Source: Candidatus Nanopelagicales bacterium
GTDB taxonomy: Bacteria > Actinomycetota > Actinomycetes > S36-B12 > UBA10799
DNA length: 8,076 nt
NCBI GenBank assembly: GCA_025455985.1
Contig: JALOLM010000172.1
Span: forward strand, 1 to 8,076
Direction of reading: 5' to 3'
Shown here: one piece after another, positions 1 to 5,763 of the stretch
Numbering within the stretch: position 1 is the stretch's first letter
Layout of the letters: the number at the start of each line of letters is the position of its first letter
Made by a program: the position numbers and the translations under genes
The notes under the pieces: generated by a model
The model's database searches: none
Told to the model about the DNA's origin: nothing
What the model saw: only the letters and a program-made list of their open reading frames with translations

Positions 1-1424
1 GTGATGTCGAACGAGACGTGCTTGATCTGGGTGTACTCCTCGAAGGCGTACATGCTCATGTCCTTGCCGAAGCCCGACTGCTTGAACCCGCCGTGGGGCA
101 TCTCGGACACGATCGGGATGTGGTCGTTGATCCACACGCAGCCCGCCTGGATCTCGCGACTTGCGCGGTGGGCGCGCACGAGGTCGGTGGTCCATGCAGA
201 CGCGGCCAGGCCGTAGCGGGTGTCGTTGGCCAGCGCGATGGCCTCGTCGTCGGTGTCGAACGGCAGGACCACCAGGACCGGGCCGAAGACTTCCTCCTGG
301 ACGATCTCGGACTGCTGGGTTGCGCCGGTGATGAGGGTGGGGGAGTAGAAGGCGCCGGGCAGGTCGGGGATGTGACCCCCGCAGGCGGTCTGGGCGCCGT
401 CGGCAACCGCCCGCTGCACCATCTCGGCCACCTTGTGCTGTTGCGCGGTGCTGATCAGGGGGCCGATGTCGGTGGACTCATCGAGGGTGTCGCCGAGGAT
501 CACGGCGTTCATGACCTCGGCCACACCCGACACGAAGGCGTCGTACAGGTCGCGGTGGACGTAGGCGCGAGTTGCGGCTGTGCAGTCCTGCCCGGTGTTG
601 ATCAGGCTGCCGGCCACGGCACCCTGGATGGCGGCGTCGATGTCGGCGTCCTCGAACACCACGAACGGAGCCTTGCCGCCGAGTTCGAGGTGCAGGCGCT
701 TCAGACCCGCCAGGGCCACCTCGGCCACGCGATGGCCCACGCGGGTGGAACCGGTGAAGGAGACCATCCGCACGTCCGGGTGGCCGATGAGTGCCTCGCC
801 CGCCTCTTGACCGGTGCCGGTGATCACGTTGAAGACTCCATCGGGCATGCCAGCCGCAGTGGCGTCCTCGGCAACCATCAAAGAGGTCAAGGGGGTGAGT
901 TCGCTGGGCTTGAGCACGATGGTGTTGCCCGCGGCCACCGCCGGGAGCATCTTCCACATCGCCATCTGCAGTGGGTAGTTCCACGGGGCGATGGAGCCCA
1001 CAACGCCGATTGCCTCGCGACGGACCGTGGAAGTGTGGGTGCCGTCCCACTCAGCGGCCGCCGATCCCTGCAGATGACGGGCCGCTCCGGCGAAGAACGC
1101 GACATTGTCGATCGAACCGGGGACGTCGAATTCCCGGGTGAGGCGGATGGGCTTGCCGGCTTGCTGGGCCTCGACCTGGGCGTACTCCTCGGCGCGCTCG
1201 GCCATCTTGGCGGCCAGATCGTGCAGAACCGTGCTGCGTTCGCCGGGCGTGGCGCTCGACCAGGCGCCGAACGCTGCGCTGGCGGCGGTCACGGCTGCGT
1301 CCACGTCGGACGGGGTGGCCAGGGTGATCTCGGCGATTGACTTCCCGGTGGCAGGGTTGCTGATCTCGAGGGGGTCACCGGACCCCGCGCAGCCCCGACC
1401 GTTGATCCACTGGCCGTTGATCAT
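1..1424 (-). CDS. patD: gamma-aminobutyraldehyde dehydrogenase-like NAD-dependent aldehyde dehydrogenase (C-terminal end cut by window edge)
   Basis: This enzyme would oxidise an amino-aldehyde, most likely 4-aminobutanal from putrescine breakdown, to GABA with NAD+ in the cytoplasm. The frame is open from ATG at 1424 to the window edge, giving 474 visible residues, which is about the full length of the family; only the last few residues and the stop are missing. Visible ALDH landmarks are APWNYP with catalytic-site Asn149, the FTGST nucleotide-binding turn at 223-227, LELGGK with general-base Glu247, and GQDC with catalytic Cys281. The stretch around GQDCTA and the C-terminal SEMPHGG and GKDMS motifs resemble E. 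coli PatD (YdcW) more than generic ALDHs (comparison from memory). The ATG is preceded by a good Shine-Dalgarno, GAAGGA, six bases upstream. It is divergent from the RDD gene. The ALDH family is certain; the exact substrate is inferred, and other omega-amino-aldehydes are possible. Confidence 0.88.
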   Translation of the reverse strand, partial: MINGQWINGRGCAGSGDPLEISNPATGKSIAEITLATPSDVDAAVTAASAAFGAWSSATPGERSTVLHDLAAKMAERAEEYAQVEAQQAGKPIRLTREFDVPGSIDNVAFFAGAARHLQGSAAAEWDGTHTSTVRREAIGVVGSIAPWNYPLQMAMWKMLPAVAAGNTIVLKPSELTPLTSLMVAEDATAAGMPDGVFNVITGTGQEAGEALIGHPDVRMVSFTGSTRVGHRVAEVALAGLKRLHLELGGKAPFVVFEDADIDAAIQGAVAGSLINTGQDCTAATRAYVHRDLYDAFVSGVAEVMNAVILGDTLDESTDIGPLISTAQQHKVAEMVQRAVADGAQTACGGHIPDLPGAFYSPTLITGATQQSEIVQEEVFGPVLVVLPFDTDDEAIALANDTRYGLAASAWTTDLVRAHRASREIQAGCVWINDHIPIVSEMPHGGFKQSGFGKDMSMYAFEEYTQIKHVSFDI

Positions 1425-1428
1425 CGCA

Positions 1429-1436
1429 CTTCCTTC
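1429..1436 (-). promoter_or_regulatory. Shine-Dalgarno of the aldehyde dehydrogenase gene
   Basis: On the minus strand GAAGGAAG lies just before the ATG at 1424, with GAAGGA ending six bases from it. It fixes the start and distinguishes this gene from its leaderless neighbours. Confidence 0.7.
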
Positions 1437-1457
1437 ATGTGGAACGTCATTTTCGAG

Positions 1458-1463
1458 ATAGTA
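1458..1463 (-). promoter_or_regulatory. candidate -10 element for the aldehyde dehydrogenase gene
   Basis: The minus strand reads TACTAT, a good match to the TANNNT -10 consensus, in an AT-richer patch. Transcription would start near 1451 and give a leader of about 27 bases holding the Shine-Dalgarno. No clear -35 box is visible; its expected place overlaps the inverted repeat at 1478-1508, which suits a regulated promoter. Confidence 0.4.
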
Positions 1464-1477
1464 CCTGCATTCTTATG

Positions 1478-1508
1478 GCGGAAAGCGTCGTTGCCAAGAT
1501 CTTTCCGC
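1478..1508. repeat. 8-bp inverted repeat GCGGAAAG/CTTTCCGC, candidate operator
   Basis: GCGGAAAG at 1478-1485 is mirrored perfectly by CTTTCCGC at 1501-1508, with a 15-bp spacer, so the arm centres are 23 bp apart, about two helical turns. It sits directly upstream of the candidate -10 of the aldehyde dehydrogenase gene and about 90 bp from the RDD promoter. This geometry fits a dimeric regulator binding two half-sites. No regulator gene is visible in the window, and an 8-bp repeat could be chance. Confidence 0.35.
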
Positions 1509-1596
1509 AACCGAATCCGTCGTGACCCGTTGAGCGGACGTGTTTCACCCGAGAGAGCGACCCGGCGTCGGTGATGCCAGGCGGGCGGGGCGGGGT

Positions 1597-1602
1597 TACC
1601 GT
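1597..1602 (+). promoter_or_regulatory. -10 element of a leaderless promoter for the RDD gene
   Basis: TACCGT matches TANNNT and ends six bases before the GTG at 1609, so the transcript would begin at or next to the start codon. No Shine-Dalgarno precedes this GTG. The same spacing occurs before lipA and lipB. No convincing -35 box is seen. Confidence 0.5.
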
Positions 1603-1608
1603 GAACGG

Positions 1609-2109
1609 GTGAGCGACAAGAGCCCGGAATTCAGTCGGCGTGATGTTGCGGGCTGGCTCGAAGGGCCCAAAGCATCGCTGGAGGACCAGGGCTACGACTT
1701 CGGGTACAAGGGTCAGCGGCTGGGGCTACCCGAGTCCGGACCAGGCGCCGTGGCGGGTTTCGGTCGCAGGTTCATCGCGTTGACCATCGATTGGCTCGCG
1801 TGTGTGCTCGTTGCCCAGTTGATCAGTTCGGGACAGCCGCCGGCGTTTCTGCCGCTGGTCATCTTCTTCGTCGAAGTCGCCCTGCTCACGGCATTGATGG
1901 GCTCGAGCTTCGGCCAGCGCATCCTTGGCATCCGGGTGATTTCTTTGGCTCACGGGCGACTGGACCCCGCGCGGGTTGCCTTGCGGACCTTGCTGCTCTG
2001 CCTGGTGGTGCCGCCGTTGGTGTTCGACCGCGATCAGCGCGGCTTGCACGACAAGGCGGCAGGCTCCGTAGCGGTTCGCATGGGGCACGTCACCACCCCA
2101 GCCGCCTGA
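1609..2109 (+). CDS. RDD family integral membrane protein
   Basis: A 166-residue membrane protein of the RDD family, whose general role is unknown, although some members act in ion transport. After a hydrophilic N-terminal tail of about 50 residues it shows the family signature: Arg53-Arg54 followed by Asp61 in the first helix (about 55-72), a second helix at about 80-98, the FGQRILGIRV loop at 101-110, a third hydrophobic stretch at about 124-138, and the closing LHDKAAGS motif at 145-152. I chose the GTG at 1609 because the sequence before it is proline/arginine/glycine-rich and unlike the family, and because TACCGT at 1597 gives a leaderless start. The gene is convergent with DUF4191, as in Mycobacterium and Streptomyces, where glnA follows next door. 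Here an aldehyde dehydrogenase gene lies on that side instead. Function is unassigned. Confidence 0.85.
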   Translation: MSDKSPEFSRRDVAGWLEGPKASLEDQGYDFGYKGQRLGLPESGPGAVAGFGRRFIALTIDWLACVLVAQLISSGQPPAFLPLVIFFVEVALLTALMGSSFGQRILGIRVISLAHGRLDPARVALRTLLLCLVVPPLVFDRDQRGLHDKAAGSVAVRMGHVTTPAA

Positions 2110-2123
2110 GCGTCAGTTCGGCC

Positions 2124-2181
2124 GCGGACCGCTTAACGCAAGGGCCGCGTGGCTGCGGGGCGGACCGCTCACCAAGCGGTC
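2124..2181. terminator. hairpin between the convergent RDD and DUF4191 genes, with a 10-bp direct repeat
   Basis: GACCGCT at 2163-2169 pairs with AGCGGTC at 2175-2181 around a 5-base loop, a perfect 7-bp stem. The stem lies 14 bases past the DUF4191 stop and 53 bases past the RDD stop. There is no run of T on either side, so it is at best an actinobacterial type of terminator without a U-tract, possibly serving both directions. The 10-mer GCGGACCGCT occurs at 2124-2133 and again at 2160-2169, so the right arm could also pair with the first copy and form an alternative, longer-looped hairpin. Confidence 0.45.
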
Positions 2182-2195
2182 TTGGGGTTGAAGTC

Positions 2196-2810
2196 CTACT
2201 TGCGGGGAGGACGCATCGCCCGGGTCGACTTCGGGATCGGGCCCTTCGGCATCGGCAGCGGCTGATTGGTCAATGCCTCGAGCCGGCGCCGGATTTCAGT
2301 GACCTGGCCGGGGCTGAGGGTCTTGGGGAGTTTGCGCACGTGTTTGACCAGTGATCCGATTGGGACCTGACCCTCCTCGCGGCCCATCACGATCTCGGTG
2401 AACTGCACATCGGGGACGAAACGCGACTCCCGCTGCTTCTCGTTGCGCAGGGCGTGAGTCACTCGGTTGCCACTGCCCTCGCCCACCAAGATGACCCCAG
2501 GACGGCCGATCACTCGGTGCACGATGTCCTGATTCTTCGTCACAGCCACGGCGGGGGTGATGAACCAGCCCTTGCCCAGGGTGTTGAGTACAGCGGCTGC
2601 GGCGCCAGGTTGACCCTCGATCTGGGAGTAGGCCGCCCGCTCGGCGCGCCGGCCCAACACGATGGAAGCGGCCAGTAGGCCGGTGGTGACACCGATCAGC
2701 ATGAGCCACCAGCTGTTGAGCAGCAAGCACACGACGACGGCGATCGCCACCGGGAGCAGGAACCATCCGAGCAGGATCCAACTGATCCGGGGATCGGACT
2801 TCTTGGTCAT
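2196..2810 (-). CDS. DUF4191 family membrane protein, N-terminus apparently lost
   Basis: This actinobacterial membrane protein of unknown function normally follows lipA. From ATG at 2810 it has 204 residues: two adjacent helices at about 10-31 and 34-53, then the conserved GRRAERAAYSQIEGQPGAAA region at 53-73 and a cytoplasmic domain ending in PLPMPKGPIPK and a basic tail. Family similarity continues upstream of this Met in the same frame back to about 2864 (DGKPGRLAQIRQTYQ), but no ATG, GTG or TTG start exists there. Family members such as those in Streptomyces begin about 20-25 residues before the equivalent Met (from memory). The Met at 2810 is therefore probably an internal residue, and it lacks a Shine-Dalgarno or leaderless -10. 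The gene overlaps the run-through lipA frame, consistent with a deletion that removed its true start. If it is translated from 2810, the helices and main domain remain intact. Confidence 0.75.
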   Translation of the reverse strand: MTKKSDPRISWILLGWFLLPVAIAVVVCLLLNSWWLMLIGVTTGLLAASIVLGRRAERAAYSQIEGQPGAAAAVLNTLGKGWFITPAVAVTKNQDIVHRVIGRPGVILVGEGSGNRVTHALRNEKQRESRFVPDVQFTEIVMGREEGQVPIGSLVKHVRKLPKTLSPGQVTEIRRRLEALTNQPLPMPKGPIPKSTRAMRPPRK

Positions 2811-3684
2811 CTGGTAGGTCTGGCGGATCTGCGCCAGACGCCCGGGCTTGCCGTCCGGCCTGGGACGCCAGATCGTCGAACTCCGTGGGCTCGACCCAGC
2901 GCACGACCGGATGGTGGCGAGCCGAGGGCCGCAGGTACTGGGTGATGGTCAGCAGGTCGCATCCAGCCTCGTGCAGGTCACGCATCGCCTCGACCACCTC
3001 TTCGATGTCCTCACCCATACCCAGGATGAGGTTCGACTTGGTCACCAACCCGGCTGCGCGGGCCTGCGTGAGCACGTCCAACGATCGCTCGTACCGGAAA
3101 GCCGGCCTGATCCGCTTCATGAGGCGCGGAACCGTCTCAAGGTTGTGGGCCAGGACCTCGGGGCGGGCATCGAAGACCGCACCCAGCAGGTCCGGTTCGC
3201 CGTTGAAGTCGGGGATGAGCACCTCGACTCCGCAACCCGGCACCCGCTGGTGTACCTCCCGGACCGTCTGGGCGTACAGCCACGAGCCCTGGTCGGGGAG
3301 GTCATCACGGGCCACGCCCGTGACGGTTGCGTAGCGCAGGCCCATCTGGGCGACGGCGTCGGCGACCTTGACCGGTTCGTCACGATCAAGCGGCTCGGGA
3401 CGGCCGGTATCGATCTGGCAGAAGTCGCACCGGCGTGTGCACTGGTCGCCGCCGATGAGGAATGTGGCCTCGCGGTCCTCCCAGCACTCGTAGATGTTGG
3501 GGCACCCCGCCTCTTGGCACACTGTGTGCAGTCCGCCGTCGGAGACCCGCTGCCGCAACTCGTGATAGGCCGGACCCATGACAGCCCGGGTCTTGATCCA
3601 TGCGGGCTTTCGCTCAATCGGGACTTCGGCGTTGCGCACCTCGAGGCGCAGGAGTTTGCGACCGTCGGGGGTGGGAGTTGCCAT
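2296..3684 (-). CDS. lipA: lipoyl synthase, C-terminally disrupted and fused out of frame into DUF4191
   Basis: LipA is the radical-SAM enzyme that inserts two sulfurs into the octanoyl group on lipoyl domains. Auxiliary-cluster cysteines are Cys56, Cys61 and Cys67 (CQEAGCPNIYEC), and the radical-SAM CX3CX2C motif is Cys82, Cys86 and Cys89. Family similarity runs through YLRPSARHHPVVRW to EFDDLAS at residues 268-274. After about residue 275, near position 2860, similarity stops. The expected segment with SGPLVRSSY, whose serine ligates the auxiliary cluster, is absent in all three minus frames. The remaining roughly 187 residues, to the stop at 2296, are an out-of-frame reading of DUF4191, giving an unnatural 462-residue ORF; normal actinobacterial LipA has about 310-330. 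The ATG at 3684 follows TAGGCT at 3691-3696 by six bases, a leaderless start. As written, the enzyme would be expected to be inactive. The family call is certain; whether the lesion is real is open. Confidence 0.88.
   Translation of the reverse strand: MATPTPDGRKLLRLEVRNAEVPIERKPAWIKTRAVMGPAYHELRQRVSDGGLHTVCQEAGCPNIYECWEDREATFLIGGDQCTRRCDFCQIDTGRPEPLDRDEPVKVADAVAQMGLRYATVTGVARDDLPDQGSWLYAQTVREVHQRVPGCGVEVLIPDFNGEPDLLGAVFDARPEVLAHNLETVPRLMKRIRPAFRYERSLDVLTQARAAGLVTKSNLILGMGEDIEEVVEAMRDLHEAGCDLLTITQYLRPSARHHPVVRWVEPTEFDDLASQAGRQARASGADPPDLPDDQEVRSPDQLDPARMVPAPGGDRRRRVLAAQQLVAHADRCHHRPTGRFHRVGPARRAGGLLPDRGSTWRRSRCTQHPGQGLVHHPRRGCDEESGHRAPSDRPSWGHLGGRGQWQPSDSRPAQREAAGVAFRPRCAVHRDRDGPRGGSGPNRITGQTRAQTPQDPQPRPGH
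2851..2873 (-). other. lipA/DUF4191 deletion junction
   Basis: Reading leftwards on the minus strand, LipA-like sequence ends at about DDLAS (2863-2877), and DUF4191-like sequence in a different frame begins at about RPRPDGKPG (2841-2867). The end of lipA, its stop, any intergenic bases and the start of DUF4191 should lie between them but are missing. By comparison with relatives, the loss would be on the order of 100-200 bp (estimate from memory of family lengths). The exact breakpoint cannot be set from one sequence. Confidence 0.7.
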
Positions 3685-3690
3685 GGCTCA

Positions 3691-3696
3691 AGCCTA
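3691..3696 (-). promoter_or_regulatory. -10 element of a leaderless lipA promoter, overlapping the upstream stop codon
   Basis: The minus strand reads TAGGCT, which fits TANNNT, and six bases separate it from the lipA ATG. Its first three bases are also the TAG stop of the membrane-protein gene before it. lipA could thus be transcribed alone as well as in the lipB operon. The best hexamer at -35 distance, TGGTCG, is weak. Confidence 0.5.
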
Positions 3697-4584
3697 CGCT
3701 CGGGCCCTGGTGGCGACCAGGCGGTCGCCGACGAGGCTGGCCCCAGCCAGCACCACCATCGTGACGATGACCCAGATGTAGGCGGTGATCCAGGGCTCGA
3801 CCATGAGTTCCCCTATAGCCCTGGCCATGGTCCAGTCCGCGGTATCGGCACCACTGAGCGTCCACGTCGATGACACGACGAACGCCGTGAGACCGCACAC
3901 CAGCGCGGTAAGGCCGGCAGCAATCGCCAATGCCCGCAGTCTGCCCCGCTCGAGCAGGACGAGGGCGGCTCCGGCCGCGAGAATGCCCAGGATCGCCGGC
4001 ACCAGCGCTGATCGCACGAAGTTGAGCGGCACACGCATCCAGTCCGGTGGCAGAGGTACCGGCACGCTCAATCCGGGCACATCGATGGCGTCCAGCGGAA
4101 CCTCGACCGGGCCCAAAGTCACGACCTCGCCCGCGAGCATCTGGTCGAGGTCGAAGGTGGCCTGTCCCTCAGAGAGGTCGGCCTGCAGGCCAGGTTGCCC
4201 CAGAGTGTCCTCGTCCAGCCAGGCGAGGAATACGTTGTGGACCTGACTCGAGGCCTCCAACATCGCCCGCTCGCCGGGCTGCGAGTTCACCGCCTTGTTG
4301 ACCAACGTCGAGACGGTCGGTTGCGCGCGATCCAGGAGGACGTCGGCCTGAGGTGCCAGGAAGGGGACGGTCCGGCCCACGAAGTCGCGGGCACCGTCAA
4401 TCACCCCGGCGGTCGCCTGATCGGTGATCTGGGCGTCAACCTCTTCGATCTCCAGGACCTGGCGCATGGTGGCCTCGAAGGCTTGCTCATCGAGGATGCG
4501 TTCGTTGAGCCACCAGGACGCGGGGGCGATCACCCAGCAGAGAATCCAAACGAATGTGGCCAGCAGAAGCCCGAAGACCCTCAC
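3694..4584 (-). CDS. hypothetical membrane protein with a large extracytoplasmic loop, between lipB and lipA
   Basis: A 296-residue protein of unassigned function. It has an N-terminal helix at about 4-24, a region of about 165 residues predicted outside the membrane, then three helices at about 192-212, 217-239 and 265-286, with a basic C-terminus. The WWLNERILDEQAFEATM stretch after the first helix resembles a loose group of actinobacterial membrane proteins with the same topology (a single helix, then a domain starting with a 'LD...F' segment); this resemblance is from memory and weak. The GTG start at 4584 shares the four bases GTGA with the lipB stop, so translation is probably coupled to lipB. 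Its own stop lies within the lipA -10 box. This gene is not part of the lipB-lipA pair in Mycobacterium, so it seems a lineage-specific insertion. A link to lipoylation is not shown. Confidence 0.8.
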   Translation of the reverse strand: MRVFGLLLATFVWILCWVIAPASWWLNERILDEQAFEATMRQVLEIEEVDAQITDQATAGVIDGARDFVGRTVPFLAPQADVLLDRAQPTVSTLVNKAVNSQPGERAMLEASSQVHNVFLAWLDEDTLGQPGLQADLSEGQATFDLDQMLAGEVVTLGPVEVPLDAIDVPGLSVPVPLPPDWMRVPLNFVRSALVPAILGILAAGAALVLLERGRLRALAIAAGLTALVCGLTAFVVSSTWTLSGADTADWTMARAIGELMVEPWITAYIWVIVTMVVLAGASLVGDRLVATRARA

Positions 4585-5225
4585 GCCCGCACCTGCCCGG
4601 TGGTGAGGATTCCGGCCAGCGCTGCAACCTGTTCGGCCGCTTCAGTCACCGTGACCGGTGTGCCGGATTCCTGGACCAGCGTGGTGACGCCGGCGTCGGC
4701 GATGCCGCAGGCGACGATCCGGTCGTAAGCGCTCAGGTCACAGTCGACGTTGAGCGCGAATCCGTGCATCGTGACTTTGCGGGAGACGCGGACCCCGATG
4801 GCAGCGATCTTGCGGGCAGGGGTGTGGTCGACCCACACCCCGCTGCGACCGGCAACCCGCATCCCGTCGACTCCGAAGTGCCCGCAGGTGAGGATCAACA
4901 ACTCTTCAAGACGTCGCACATAGTCGACCACGTCCAGCGGTTCGGGCAGGTGCACGATGGGGTATCCGACAAGCTGTCCGGGACCGTGCCACGTGATCCG
5001 GCCGCCGCGATCGACGTCGATGACGGTGGAGCCGTCCACGGGCCGGTCCTCCGGCTGGGTGCGTCGGCCTGCCGTATAGACGCTCTCGTGCTCGAGGAGG
5101 AGCAGGGTGTCCGCCATGTCCCCGGCGACCACCGCATCATGAATCTCGCGCTGCAATTCCCACGCCTCCAGAAAGGGAACAACTCCCAGGTGGCGGACCT
5201 GGATTCCGGACGGGTCGAGGGACAC
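4581..5225 (-). CDS. lipB: octanoyltransferase (lipoate-protein ligase B)
   Basis: LipB moves octanoate from acyl carrier protein to the lipoyl-domain lysine of E2 and GcvH proteins, the first step of lipoate synthesis in the cytoplasm. The 214-residue product has the family motifs: EHESVYTAGRR at 45-55, RGGRITWHGPGQLVGYP at 73-89, Lys139 in ARKIAAIGVRV and Cys173 in VACGI, the Cys/Lys catalytic pair known from M. tuberculosis LipB. The frame is open to an ATG at 5312, but I chose GTG at 5225. TACCCT at 5232-5237 ends six bases before it, giving a leaderless start, and the family begins at about this point. ATG at 5255 is a second possibility and would add ten residues. The stop overlaps the next gene by four bases. 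lipB leads the minus-strand cluster lipB, membrane protein, lipA. Confidence 0.93.
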   Translation of the reverse strand: MSLDPSGIQVRHLGVVPFLEAWELQREIHDAVVAGDMADTLLLLEHESVYTAGRRTQPEDRPVDGSTVIDVDRGGRITWHGPGQLVGYPIVHLPEPLDVVDYVRRLEELLILTCGHFGVDGMRVAGRSGVWVDHTPARKIAAIGVRVSRKVTMHGFALNVDCDLSAYDRIVACGIADAGVTTLVQESGTPVTVTEAAEQVAALAGILTTGQVRA

Positions 5226-5231
5226 CGCTCC

Positions 5232-5237
5232 AGGGTA
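5232..5237 (-). promoter_or_regulatory. -10 element of a leaderless lipB promoter
   Basis: The minus strand reads TACCCT, six bases before GTG at 5225, the same spacing as at lipA and the RDD gene. This decides the lipB start over the upstream ATG codons. No clear -35 box is visible. Confidence 0.5.
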
Positions 5238-5273
5238 TGCACGCTGCGCCGTCATGGCGCGACGGTCGTCCGC

Positions 5274-5302
5274 TCGTCCACACCCAGCACGGATGTGGAC
5301 AA
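5274..5302. promoter_or_regulatory. pair of inverted DnaA-box-like sites between lipB and the kinase-like gene
   Basis: TCGTCCACA lies at 5274-5282 on the plus strand and TTGTCCACA on the minus strand at 5294-5302. The second equals the DnaA box preferred in Streptomyces and mycobacteria (TTGTCCACA), and the first differs at one tolerated base. Together they form a perfect 7-bp inverted repeat, GTCCACA/TGTGGAC, with an 11-base spacer. They lie about 50-80 bp upstream of the lipB transcription start, in the only non-coding stretch here. They could bind DnaA as a regulatory or titration site. No dnaA, dnaN or AT-rich unwinding region is visible, so an origin is unlikely. Confidence 0.4.
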
Positions 5303-5341
5303 ATCCCACCACCGGCAGCCGGAACCCGGCAAGGTGTTGTC

Positions 5342-5752
5342 ATGCAGGCGACGATTCCGCGCAACGGGCAGTGGCACCGGCTTCTGCAACCACTGCTGAC
5401 CATCGACCATCCGCATCTGCAGCCCCTCAAGGCGGTCAGCCTGCGCGACGGTGGCATGCAACTCCACTACGGTCAGGCAGGGCCGTGCCCGCCTCTGTGC
5501 ACGGGGTTGTGGGGCGCGCTGCGGGCAGTCCACGGGGTTGGTCTGTGGGTCGGGGACCTGTTGTCGGCGTTGGCTACGGACGATGCAGGTAGGTCGGTGA
5601 TCGGCGGTGTTGGCAGTGGCTGGATCCTGACTGATCCTTTCGCCGGACACCCCAGCGCTGAGGACTCCGGCCTGCGGATCGGTTGGCGCCAACGCGTGGA
5701 TCTGCAGCAACTGTCAGGTCTCGAAGCGGCCCTGACCGACTGTCAGTCCTAG
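5342..5752 (+). CDS. small hypothetical protein with faint protein-kinase-like features
   Basis: A 136-residue protein not recognised with confidence. Codon use with strong third-position GC supports this strand over the opposite one. Several short stretches recall a degenerate Ser/Thr kinase core: HPHLQPLKAVSLRDGG at 23-38 resembles the helix C/beta-4 region; LRAVHGVGLWVGDLLSAL at 60-77 resembles the catalytic-loop region with HRD reduced to VGD; VIGGVGSGW at 86-94 stands where DFG would be. The glycine-rich loop, the ATP lysine and a true DFG are missing, so activity would not be expected; this reading is inference only. ATG at 5342 is preceded by AAGGTG five bases upstream, a weak Shine-Dalgarno; the frame is open further upstream to 5237, but that part would cover the DnaA-box-like pair. 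It is divergent from lipB and convergent with the TIGR01777 gene, 11 bases away. Confidence 0.65.
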   Translation: MQATIPRNGQWHRLLQPLLTIDHPHLQPLKAVSLRDGGMQLHYGQAGPCPPLCTGLWGALRAVHGVGLWVGDLLSALATDDAGRSVIGGVGSGWILTDPFAGHPSAEDSGLRIGWRQRVDLQQLSGLEAALTDCQS

Positions 5753-5763
5753 CCCTTCGAGAG

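Noticed and set aside
18..1340. Long plus-strand open frame of 440 codons opposite the aldehyde dehydrogenase gene
   Set aside because: The minus strand encodes an unmistakable ALDH with all catalytic residues. The plus frame is a low-stop shadow typical of high-GC DNA, rich in Gly, Asp, Val and His, with no recognisable domain.
1540..1608. Upstream extension of the RDD protein to ATG 1540
   Set aside because: The extra 23 residues are Arg/Gly-rich and not family-like, and a -10 element lies inside this stretch just before GTG 1609.
2296..2856. A genuine LipA-specific C-terminal extension of about 187 residues
   Set aside because: The residues are Arg/Pro/Gly-rich and are exactly the DUF4191 gene read in the wrong frame, while the DUF4191 frame gives conserved membrane-protein sequence.
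2811..2873. Programmed frameshifting between lipA and DUF4191
   Set aside because: No frame contains the missing LipA end, and no slippery run or downstream structure stands out. Deletion or artefact is simpler.
2848..3873. Plus-strand open frame of 341 codons opposite lipA
   Set aside because: It mirrors the lipA coding sequence and runs into the next gene; its product resembles no known protein and it has no start signal.
5226..5312. Upstream extension of LipB to ATG 5312
   Set aside because: It would add 29 residues not found in the family, covering the -10 element and the DnaA-box-like pair.
5226..5341. Replication origin at the DnaA-box-like pair
   Set aside because: Only two boxes, no AT-rich segment, and no dnaA/dnaN/rpmH neighbours; at most a regulatory or titration site.
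5252..5710. Minus-strand open frame of 152 codons opposite the small kinase-like gene
   Set aside because: Its product is rich in Arg, Gln and Pro without order, and it overlaps lipB's upstream region; the plus-strand frame has the better codon pattern.
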